Shown: positions 10,861 through 21,086 of the stretch, in pieces
Numbering within the stretch: the stretch's first letter is position 1
Layout: every line of letters begins with the position of its first letter
Origin: Pristionchus mayeri
Taxonomy: Eukaryota; Nematoda; Chromadorea; Rhabditida; Neodiplogasteridae
DNA: 64,000 nucleotides
Direction: 5' to 3'
Assembly: GCA_036245805.1 (NCBI GenBank)
Contig: BTRK01000001.1
Coordinates: 26,729,087 to 26,793,086 of the forward strand
Notes under the pieces: generated by a model
Told to the model about the DNA's origin: nothing
What the model saw: only the letters and a program-made list of their open reading frames with translations
The model's database searches: none
Position numbers and translations under genes: made by a program

Positions 10861-13800
10861 ATGATGGTGGGTCCACTTTGGAACATATTTAGAAGTCCTG
10901 CCTACTACTGCAGGTAATTACGGAAACATTAGAAACAAGAGTTCAACCTACTTCCTAAAAACAAGATTATCCCTTTCGTCCTGTTACTCCTTTCAGTCGA
11001 TCAATGGAACCAGGAGTGGCATGGAACGAGCAGGGGAAGGTGCACATTCCATGTCTGGTCAATTCTGTTCGGCTTCACAGCCGAGATTCTCTATCTGCCA
11101 TGCATGTTGGCATTGAGACGAGAGAGCCACTCTTGCTATAGGGTGGGTCGGAGATACAAGCCAAGGAGTGTAAAATGTGGAAATATACGGAGCTCGAACA
11201 CAAAAATCCTCCTACAAGACCAAATTGAGATCTTTATCCATTTTCTAACGCATAATTTTACTGTTCGTTTTTCACCAAATACAAATTGTCAAAACTTTCA
11301 GATAATGTTCGCCTTATCTATTGTGGACATGCTTTCAATCCCGTTTAGTTCGATCATTTTTGGAATAGGATTGATAATGGGAGAAGTATACTGCAGCCAT
11401 CCCGCGTTCTACTTCTTTCTTGGCGCCTATGGACTGGGTGCCTATTTGTTCATCCTAATATAATTATGGCAATAGTGCTTCAGAAATGATATGATTTGTT
11501 CAATTATGCTAAATACAATATTTCGTATTTGCATTATTCTAATTTTTTATCCAGGCTGCTGGTGTTGTGCATCAATGATCGTTCTATTTCTTGCTTCAAA
11601 CCGACTTGCTGAACTGCTCAATAAATCGTGGATATTCATTGTACGTTTTGAAATCTTCGATCAATTCTGAAGTTTTTAACGCAGGAATTTCGAACCAACA
11701 TTTTACTCTCGATAGCCGTTGCTTACGGGTTCGCCGTGGGATTGTTTACTCCTCCGCCACTGTTCAACTCGCAACTTCAATCCTATTTCTTCAATCCGTT
11801 CATATCACTAACTGATGAGGTTCGTAATAACACAAATTGAAAGAAGATGGGGAAGGACAATTTAAAGATAATTCGTGGTGAAAAAATATATTTCTCAAAA
11901 TTATTATTTAATTTTATTTCAAGTTAATTAATGTGAAAATAAAGCAAAATCGAAGAAAAAAATATAAAAATAAAAAAGAGCAACGATTTATTCGCGTTCG
12001 TACAATGCGGGTTACGGTAGGATCCCGGAAGGGCGTGGTTTAGCCGATCCCGACGCTATCGATAGTAAAAAAATGATCAATGCCACTAAAACCAGTAAAA
12101 TATATTTAGCCTGCTTGTCTCCACAGTCGCGACTTCGAGTTTTCCTTTTTTCGTCCTTATTTGTTGTGTATATATGATTTATACAGTTGTAGCTTTGTCT
12201 AAGCTTGCCCAGGCAATACAATCAGCACGTGCATGAACAGCAACAAACCTGTTTTACCCGTAAATTCTTGTAAATGTATGTTTTTTTATCATGCCGCATT
12301 TACTGATAATAAGACCAGTGATTTGCTTTACTTATTCCTCGTAAGCATCACTTTCGACCTACCGCAGTGATGACTATTCCTTTCATTTAAACTACAGCTA
12401 GAGGTCGCGTGTTCTTTTTATTAGTAAGCACACACTAATTTCAAGTATGTTCCACTTTTCTCGTTATTCCTCATCAGCATTTTGTTTCGTATCGTCATTG
12501 CATCTATTTACGCTCCTATTTATATCGTAAATTGAGGTGGAAGATGGCAGCGAGAAACAGGCCGTCCACGCAAAATGTTGATCGCGGCCAAACGGAAGGA
12601 ACCGCCAGGTATATTTACTTTTCTTTGTATTAAAATTATTGTCTGTTTGAATACATATCTTAGCTTTGTAACTTAAATATTAATGTTCGAGGAAATTTTT
12701 CCCCTCCTCACTTAGGCACAGGTTCGCATGTTTTGTAATCACTCGATTCGTCCTCCGGTTTTTCAACGCAGGATGCGCGCCACTTTTGCGAAGCGGCGCG
12801 ACCACTCACTCCTCGTTCGCACACTCTTTCTCTCTGAGTATCCACGACGAGAGTATGTGAAACGAGGAGTGCGTGGCGGCGCCGCTTCGCAAAAGTGGCG
12901 CGCATCCTGCGTTGAAAAACCGAAGTCACTTCTTTACGCGCGCTTTCTCCCGCCCTCTCTATTTTTCGCGAGCCAAACACTTCAGGAATTGTATACAGCT
13001 ATTGTGCTTATATTTTCTAGGGGTACGATTTGCAAATGAAAGTACTGGAACTTTAGGAATTATGTGGCTCCGGAAAGCCTCGTAATCGCTAATATCTTCT
13101 CAAGATGACTACCGTACTGGGCGTTGAGTTGGCGCCGATGCGCCTCCCGTGGGAGCGACGACTACAGGTCAGTCATTCTTTCAATAATTAGTGATTGCAT
13201 TCCCCCATTCAGACCCACGGCGTTCTCTACCACTTCTGGGCGACCTTCGTGACGTCTGCACTCATTCTACTCCTCTTCGGATGGATGGTAAGAACAGTTA
13301 TAGCAGCTACTTTTGAATTTCCTCTTGTGTACGTGTCGCAATCGTAACCTCCACTTTGCAGCTCCTCAACGGCTACTCGCTCGTGGTCACAAAGTACGGC
13401 GTCTGGCTGTGATGGGACTGGGACACGCCGTACAAGGGTACGCTGACTATCGAAATTTCGTTCATTCACCAGTTGACCGTTACCGTCGTCTTTCCCTTTG
13501 ACAGGAGCGTACGCCTCTCGCTACTTCCTCAATCTGCGCATCCACAAGTGGTTCACTGGCTACTTCATCAAGTGAGTGTTTCTATCACTTCCGAATCGTT
13601 TAACTATGGAGTGCCTGCAAAAAAATATCCACCGAATTTATTTAAATGCGCGTGACCTGATCATTATTCCATTATTCCAGTTCAAATAATTAAACAGAAC
13701 GAGTGAGAGAGTAGGCATGATCAGGCTACTCATCCTGCTACTATGCAGCTTCCCCCTGGTTCTAATATTATAGTTCTATTTTATTAATTATTCTAGTTAA

Positions 13801-16800
13801 TTAAACCTAATTAAACCCCATTCTGTCATTTTCTGAAATAATATTTGACCTATTTTCGTGGGCGTTGGATAACATTAATTTAGAGCGTGACATGATATTT
13901 TTCTTTAAATAGTGGTGCATGATTTTCCCCTGGTAGCCAGGCTCAGGAGTCAACCATACACAGGCTTCCCAAAAAATATTATGCAGGTACGTGTTGAGCG
14001 ATCGTCGCAATGGACAGACAGCAGTGTTGCTGGTGAGAGGAGCAGAGGAGGCACTCCATGTCAATCCCGACAAGCACGTGCTCACACTCAACAAGCGAAA
14101 GGTACTCATATTTCATATTCCTCCCCCGTCAGCTAGCCATAATTCTGACCAACGGGATATACAGTGACAAATTCCACACAGGATTCATCAAGCTGGCGCT
14201 GGAGACTGGTGCGCGCCCGTGATCTTCCACTACAAAAACAGTGTGGCACTCTCCAATTATCACTTGTCGGTCGTGAGTCAAGGGAACATGTGAAACTCTA
14301 GGCTCTCGTGTCCTTCTTCCGTCACAATGTCCAATTGTTGCATGTTCTTCTAACGACTTTTAAATTGTTCTACATGTAATCACCTCTCTCAGGTCATGGT
14401 TGATCCCTTTGACAAGATGCCAGAAGTCGAGAAGATGCTTGATGGTCTTGAAGTCATCTCTAAGCATCTTCCCTATCTTGGCATCATTGTCCGTGCTCAC
14501 CGACCGAATCTACAAGCATGTTGTACTAACCACCCACCCCATTGTCATGCATGAGTGTCTCCACCAAGTTCACTTTGCATTCCAAAAAAACGTGAAATCA
14601 CCTCGTACAGCATCGCTAACAACTTCTTCAGCCCCACCCTCACTCCTTCCTTCTCCATCCTCCCACTGATCCCATCTGAATGAGTCGTATCATATCATTA
14701 TTTAGATTATGTATACCGATGCCTCTCATATACTTGTGCATATTTACAACCAGCAGAACTTGATTCGTTTCTAGGTCGATGAAGGAGATCGTCCCGTTCA
14801 GAGCGGTGAAGCCGGGCCTACTGTAGCGCCCGTCGATCGAGAGGTCGATTCCTCTCCTCTTCAAGTTAGTTTCCAGATTTATTATTAATTAATAAAGCTC
14901 TAGCGTGTCACTGTAACGCCTAGTTAAGAGATACTGTAACCTAACAACAACGGCGTAAGGCATAAATGTCAACGCCAGCGGCGACAGAAGGGTACTGAGT
15001 GCGCAAGCATGTAAAAATCCATAGGTAGGTCAAGACTAAGTACCGTACCCAATCGATCCTAGAGTACCACTGGATACTGTATCTAACTACCGTAACCCTC
15101 GATTCTCACTAACTGACTTTATTTTCAAAAAAAGTTAGAGTACCGTACCTAATCGACTCTACAGTACCCCCGGATACAGTATACCATTACCGTAACCCGA
15201 TTATCGCACACTAGCTTTATTTTTTTCGAAAAGTTCTGGAACAGTACCCAATCAATTCTACAGTACCAAAGTAATTACAGTAATCCAGTTCCTTGGGTCA
15301 AACAGTTTTCAAAAATTGTCAAACATTTTTCTAAAATTTTTAAATCGATTATAAAATGCTTATACAGTAATTGGAGATGCGGAAGGATACATTACAACAA
15401 TTTTAAGCTAGATTTTGGATTTTTAGAAAAATGTTTGAACCAAGGAAATTTGCTATGGTAGTTTCTTGGGTACGGTACTCTATCTTTTTGAAAATAAAGT
15501 CAGTTTGTGATAATCGGGATTACGGTAGTGAGATACGGTACCCGGGGGTACTGTAGAGTCGATTTTGTACGTTACTTGACCAGCTGTGTCCTACCTCTCG
15601 ATTTTCACCATGAATATCTATTTTTACATATTTGCGCACCGCCCCAAATTTGGGGCGGCGCTTGGTACTGCCCTGTTGCCGCCGGCGTGGACACCTATGG
15701 CGTAAGGTGTTAGGTAGGATAATAATAAGCTTATGTAAGTAGTGATTAATATAGAATAATATTCAAATATAGTAGCTGTTGAGCAGTTATATGTAGATAA
15801 AACGACTGGAAAATAGATCTACTCGCTTTACAGTTGTTCAATTAATCCGCAATGTTTAGTTACTTACCCTTGCAACATTTCGAACAATACTCTTTACTTG
15901 TCTCATGTGTCTTTCGTAGACAATGTCTACTGCAGGCAGCACGAGCTTCGAGAGGAGGTCGTACTCTGTACGAGGAGCGGGAAGGGCCAATCCGAGGACG
16001 TCACCAAACTCGGCCAGTCGCTGAGCCACATGCAGGTGAGAATTTCAAAATGTTGTAAAGGTAAATACCGGGAGCGACAATCCAGTCGTGTGGGCTGCAG
16101 TGGCTATCTTTGCATTGCCTTCGTAGAATCGGCCACAGAGACGGGGTTGAGAGGGCCAGGATGAGTTTACACACTTATCGCACTTCCACTTCAGGACTAC
16201 GACCGATCCGTGAGTGGAGAACGAGATGGAGTTGATGGAGGGATCACCACAAGAAGGGCAGCGGACGAACAGATTGAGGAGGGAAGAGGAGGAGATGAGC
16301 AAGTATGGGGGCAGATCAGGGAGAGCGTAGTCTATCGACTCGGTAGAATCGACTGTTTGTTGAGACGACTCCTGTAGATATTCATGTAAAAATCGGATAA
16401 TAATGTACATTCGTTGATATTTATTGCTGACCATTTCTGTTCTGTACTCCGACTCCTGTGATGGACACTCGAAAGAATTCTGAATAAAGCTATGCTAACC
16501 CCAATCGACTAAACTGATTCACCATGGATGCTAAGCGGGGCACTGTGGGAGCACTTGTTGATGAATCTCTCGACAGTGGAGGAAACGAGTCGCCACTAGG
16601 GTCATTGGTGGCAAGTGATGCGATGCGTGAGAGTGGAGGGAGGGATTCCCCATCGGTCTCGCCTCTACGAGCATCATCGAGAGGCTCCGCTCGCTGAGTT
16701 TTCAGATGTTATTCTTATTATTTCTGTTTCATCCCTTGTGATTCATCCCTTCGATATGTATCTCCCTCACTCATTCCCATCGATTAAAAAGTTACTTGAT

Positions 16801-18441
16801 CTGTCTGTCTGGCTGTTGTTACGAATAAGGCGAGGCATAGTGGGCGAGCAAGGGGCTTCTCTTCTGCACTATAATTCAGCGGACATTGTTACAGGCTGCC
16901 CCTACTAGAAATGCTATGGTTTCTCACTTCGATGGGATTGCCGTCATCGCCGAAGTGTACTCCGCACCACAAGATTCGTAAAGGAGGAGTGGCGCCCATG
17001 CGATCACGGTACATGTGAAGCATGTCCGCTCTCTTATCAGGAGGGAGCGCAAGTCGATCAACCCACCATTCTTGTTTATGGGGCAGCGAATTCGCCGGGA
17101 AACTACGCATTCCCCCATTAGCGCCCGATGATCCACAAAGCGCACAACTACGAACCATTGCGTATTCTAAACGATATGGTTGATAAAATACGACGGATTT
17201 ATGCACGACTGATCATAAAGAACCTGGTAATCACGTTTTTTACAAAGAAAATGCACAAAAATGGGATAAGCATGTCGAAATACGTAACTTGAACTGAAAA
17301 TATGAGGGTGAAAAGAATTGATGCGCACAAGCACTCGAAGGAACTGTAACTAAGCACCCAAGTATTCATAACTAGAGAACCCGTAAACCAGACGCCTACT
17401 TACAACAAAAATTATGGAAATTTGAAAGCGCATTCCCTAGGAAAAAAGATCGATAGCATCCCCTTACCGCAGCCGGTGCCTCGGAGCCGGACGCGCAGTC
17501 TGCATAATAGGCGAATTTGCTAAACTACGTAAAAGTGACTTTTTTTGCTTTATTTAGCAAGGAGGCGGGGTTTTGCCGATCCTCTGCCTACCGTAATCGT
17601 CACTTATTTTTACTTTTTCCTGCTTAAATTTAATTATTTTTAAATTTTTTTATAGTGTTTTCGTATCATACTGGGGAGATAAATAATATGGAATGCAATC
17701 ATTTTTGACCGCCGACTACCTTTAAGGAGAATCATTTTCAGTATGTCTTCGTAAATTGGATTCACGCCGCAAACAACGTCGTCGCAGTGTGTCTCAGCTC
17801 TTCGATATACGCATCCTTGTGCATAATTCTAGTGATCAAACAGGTTCGCTCGGGATCTCTGGATGTTTCAAGGAAAAAAACGTTACATACGCAATATTTA
17901 AAAAATTTTGTACCAATTCATCGTCAGACGCTCCTTCAAATATAAAGGGGTGGGACAAAATACATCTTTTTACATCTGATTGAATCGCGCTCTCATAAGG
18001 CTCTCATAACTTTAAATTAAGGTCATTTCAGTGTTCAATGACCACTAAACAGTCTCGTGGCCGCATGAAATCGTCGCATTCTATCTTCCTGCAAGCAGGT
18101 GTTATCGTCCTGTTCAATCTCGTGTGCTCCTCAACGTAAGCAATTAATTATGTACTTTTAAATTATGAAGAATTAGCAGATTCGTCTACATGAACTTCTT
18201 CTACACTCCTCCGTGGCTCATTCAAATCGGCCAGTTCATGTGGCAATTCGCTCAAGGTGAATATGATCAATATTTTTAGTAATTTAAAAAACCCTTTTCT
18301 TTAGGCATGCCTCCTCTGATCTACCTCCTACTCAACAAGACCATTCGAAATTACACGAAGGGTTTGCTTGCGAGAACATCTCCAGTTCCGCCTATTCGAA
18401 ACAGAACGTTGGAATCCAATGTTTCCCGGATTACACACTGA
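10861..18441 (+). CDS. Srt-family seven-transmembrane chemoreceptor split by a 5.9-kb intron
   Basis: Predicted chemosensory GPCR. Exons: 10861-10913, 10997-11142, 11302-11437, 11555-11640, 11685-11819, then 17742-17843, 18032-18135, 18180-18256, 18305-18441. Signatures run in Srt order: FGFTAEILYLPCMLAL, SCY, IMFALSIVDML, VYCSHPAFYF, LFLASNRLAELL, the P-LFNS segment, YVFVNWIHAANN, FVYMNFF, IGQFMWQFAQG, and LIYLLLNKTIRNY. Exon 5 ends in phase 0 and the 17742 exon starts in phase 0, so the two halves make one receptor of about 325 aa. AATAAA follows the stop at 18444. The exon 1/2 joint is one base out of phase: a single extra C near 10998 would explain it and would inactivate the gene unless it is a base-call error. 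The intron (11820-17741) holds unrelated genes. Confidence 0.82.
12756..12922. mobile_element. Fold-back palindrome with perfect 44-bp arms
   Basis: 12756-12799 and 12879-12922 are exact inverted copies. The inner sequence continues to pair imperfectly, so nearly all 167 bp fold into one hairpin. Arms are GC rich. No coding frame. Likely a MITE; no target duplication identified. Confidence 0.85.
13105..14260 (+). pseudogene. DGAT2-like diacylglycerol acyltransferase pseudogene
   Basis: Fragments of a DGAT2/MOGAT-type ER acyltransferase that would esterify diacylglycerol. 13105-13167 encodes MTTVLGVELAPMRLPWERRL, the family start. 13213-13287 and 13362-13437 follow with WDWDTPYKG, and 13505-13571 gives AYASRYFLNLRIHKWF. 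13987-14101 encodes SDRRNGQTAVLLVRGAEEAL, matching the family's GGxxEAL block, and 14182 on gives GFIKLALETGA. Three faults: TGA at 13410-13412 where Tyr is expected, absence of the central block with the catalytic HPHG motif, and frame loss at the last exon. It lies wholly inside the Srt intron. A short exon-like start at 12544 is not clearly linked to it. Confidence 0.85.
14384..17158 (-). CDS. THAP zinc finger plus DDE-transposase-like protein
   Basis: Eight exons join in phase without a stop (1218 nt, 406 codons): 16928-17158, 16523-16693, 16432-16479, 16069-16371, 15898-16020, 14717-14858, 14602-14675, 14384-14509. Residues 1-77 form a THAP C2CH finger: CALCG, the RSFP segment, W, then WCGVHF. 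A Ser/Pro linker follows, then a zinc-ribbon-like CPSCG...WKCDKC with WPSQP, then SIDGRYSRPG (first acidic residue of a DGRxxSPG block) and STDNDAKIGKMLRDDF with LLDFWHLVKG. This order matches THAP-bearing transposase-related proteins such as Kolobok-type elements; the superfamily call is inference. No end stop was found in the last exon, so the C-terminus may be truncated. It sits antisense in the Srt intron. Intact frames suggest recent activity or host use. Confidence 0.78.
14938..15718. mobile_element. Fold-back element with imperfect arms of about 270 bp
   Basis: The left part (about 14938-15240) and the right part (about 15450-15718) are inverted copies with many substitutions, both rich in TACCGTA and TACAGTACC strings. 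The element lies in the intron between 15897 and 14859 of the THAP gene. It contains no coding frame. Boundaries are approximate. Confidence 0.75.
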
Positions 18442-20026
18442 TGAATAAAATGAGATGACGAAATGGCTGAATGATTATATCGGGTATTAGATCATGTTAT
18501 ACGAATATTTCAAAATATAATCTGTGATTATCTCACTCCTCGTGTGACTTAAATTGACAGGAGGAGGGATGCGAAAAATGGTGTGGGGGATGGTCAGTAC
18601 TCGTAGAATTGCACCTTCCAACAGCGGGTGCAGGTTGACGTGCCTCATCAGAGTGCGCCAGTGCAAGATTGACAGAGCGCTCGAAGGAGAAGAATGAAGT
18701 GAGTGACTGAACACTGAATGCACATTCACAGTTTAGGGGGATCCCCGACGCTCCTATATTGCGCCAGGTAGATAGCAGGGACGGTTTGGGTTCAGTATGA
18801 TGCACCACACTTCCATTTCCTGTCTGTACGATGGGTCTCGATGTGCTGATTCATGTCCACCATTCACAGGAGGCTTCCCAACATGCTAAACCTCAAGAGA
18901 AGAGCAAAAAACAAAGCAAAAAATAAAGATTAAAAATTCCACACACCAACCTGAGGGAGTTCAAGAGTATTAGAGATCGTAATGCGGGTAATCATCTATT
19001 CATTCTATGCAGTCCCTCGATCGTTTCATTTCTCCAACTCTAATTATTACGCTGTAAAAGAGTGCAAGAGTGCAAGAAATTTATATCAGTCAAACGGTCG
19101 AGTAAAGAAGTACAGAACACATTAAATAGTTTCTGCTGAGCAGAAGAGATAGCAATTAATGAGGAATGTGAATTGATAAACCACATATAATTCAGACGGA
19201 AAACGGACGAATCATTATCTAACAAAAAAATGGCATATTATCGTGCAATGACATATTGTGCACAAGAAGTCAGAATCATGAATACATTATTGGATGGAAT
19301 TATAACTAACTACGTAGATACAAAGAAAGATCGAAAAATCGATGCGAAGATACAATTAATGATTAGAGACAATAAATCGATACAGTGTTCATGCACACAA
19401 TTGGGGATACTCAGTGAGCGAGAATAGGAATGGCGAAAATTCGGAAAACAGTCAAAAGGCATCTCAAATGAGTGAACAACTGGGCAGACATCGAGAAACA
19501 ACTAGCTATAGCAGAAAATCCATTTGGAGAGGAAGTGATCTCTGCTCAATCTCTTCATTTCTTCAGATTCTCATTCTATTCGTTGTATGCTGTAGCCATT
19601 TCCACAGCTCCTGCAATAGAGGAATCAATATTTCTTCCTCTCCAAAACCGATATCCCCTACTGCTCACTTCGGTGAGGTTCAAGTGAACGAATTTCATAT
19701 CTTGATTTCACCCACTCTCTCGTCCGATAGAGTGATGTGAGAGAGTTGGCAGTGAAGAGACGATTTCTCGACTTTCGTGCGCTATGGGATACCTGCAGGG
19801 AGGACGCGTGTGCAGGTAGCGAGCGGGCAGCGTGCATCCACACAGTCGACCTCGTCCGCGGCGGCAGCAGAGCAGCGTGCACACACAGAATGAAGTGTTC
19901 CTGGAAAGAGATAGTGATCAATCAATCGATAATTCCTCCGAGAAGGTGCCGCATAGAGAAAAGGCAAGCCAATTATTTTGTTATTTTCAGCAATTCTAGC
20001 CTTTGGTGTATTGTTGGCTCGACAGC
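18442..20026. other. Intergenic with weak minus-strand open frames
   Basis: A minus-strand frame at 19782-19967 contains a Cys-rich run (CARCS ... CPLATC) bounded by possible splice sites, and 18533-18808 is open, but no exon chain closes. Treat as unassigned. Confidence 0.4.
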
Positions 20027-21031
20027 CTAGTACTTCTCTCTCTTGTTAAGAGCGTAGAGACACGGTAGCATTCTCCCACTGAGGCGGGTGCCGCATGTAT
20101 AAAGAGAATTGGGAAAGCAGCGAGTGGAGAAAGTGCCGAGATGCGGACAACTTTTCCAGCACCGTACCCGTGACTACCACCCTTGATTACCGTACCTCTG
20201 AGAGTCCATCCATTGGTATCGATGCATCCGGTGCTTGCGACCAGGTCGGATGAGCACAGCGGTCACATGCCATGATCTTTCTCGCCATAATCTTCCCTGA
20301 AACGGGCAGATAAGGTGAAACTGCGTCATGGCTATCGACATGGAGCATGGCGCATTTTATGCGGATCATTCGGAAATATTAATGATTCTGTTAAGGTACG
20401 AACCTCGAAAACGGAAGAAACGCCGCTGCGCTTTTTGTTCGCGGGTTTCTGCTGATTCCGTCGAGCTGGAAAGATTATTTACACAAGTGCAAATTTTCAT
20501 TTTAAAATAATTATTTAATCACCTGCTGCAGCTTCTGTCAACTCCTCGAGAGTCATGTCCCAGCCTTTAGTTAAGAGCCATTCCAACTCGACCTCGTCGA
20601 ATTTGGCTCTCTGAAAAAAGTCACTCGTTGAACACAAAGCAAGAGTGATCCCAGATCTCGAAGGAACGGTTCAAAGAACGACTTGACTTTACTTCGGTCG
20701 AAAATATGTCCTAGGACGAATTACTACTCGAAGAATTGTGAGTGATTAATTGAAAATTCACCAGCAATCGAAGCAACTCCGAGTCCATCAGAGGCCACTT
20801 GGCACGAAAGCTCTTCTTCATCGATGGTTGCTGTGGTGATTCACACTGCTGCTCACTCTGCACTCCGTCCTTCTTCGGCTTCTCGGGAGCCTGAACTTGC
20901 ACCATCATCCAAATATGCTAATACTCAGAATAAACTAAATAAAATCACGCATGTGTTCGGTCTCAGCCACCCCAGGAGCTCACCGCACGCACAGCTATCG
21001 TAGCCTTCACTCGATAACAATTCGAAAACAT
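20027..21031 (-). CDS. Uncharacterised basic 168-aa protein, downstream gene of an operon candidate
   Basis: Six exons close in phase: 20984-21031, 20762-20917, 20523-20610, 20404-20465, 20196-20296, 20027-20078 (507 nt, 168 aa plus stop). Start MFSNCYRVKATIAVRAHIW is Arg-rich, lacks acidic residues and could be a mitochondrial targeting sequence. The middle has KKSFRAKWPLMDSELLRLL and an acidic FDEVELEWLLTKGWDMTLEE helix; the end is strongly basic (RPGRKHRMHRYQ ... YALNKREKY). I do not recognise the family. The ATG lies only 55 nt after the stop of the gene upstream on the same strand, which suggests co-transcription. Several introns are compact. Mitochondrial location is inference only. Confidence 0.62.
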
Positions 21032-21086
21032 GGTGCAGCAATATTACAAAAACATACTAAATTCACTACGATCACCATCACTAAAA

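Noticed and set aside
12012..12221. Minus-strand 69-aa frame with one hydrophobic span
   Set aside because: It starts at TTG, has no splice partners and no family match; it lies in repeat-rich intron DNA.
12544..12608. Plus-strand start-like exon MAARNRPSTQNVDRG
   Set aside because: It has an ATG and a GT donor but joins nothing clearly; linking it to the DGAT2 copy is not supported.
19737..20030. Plus-strand 97-aa frame
   Set aside because: Antisense to the 3' exon of the 168-aa gene and without recognisable features.
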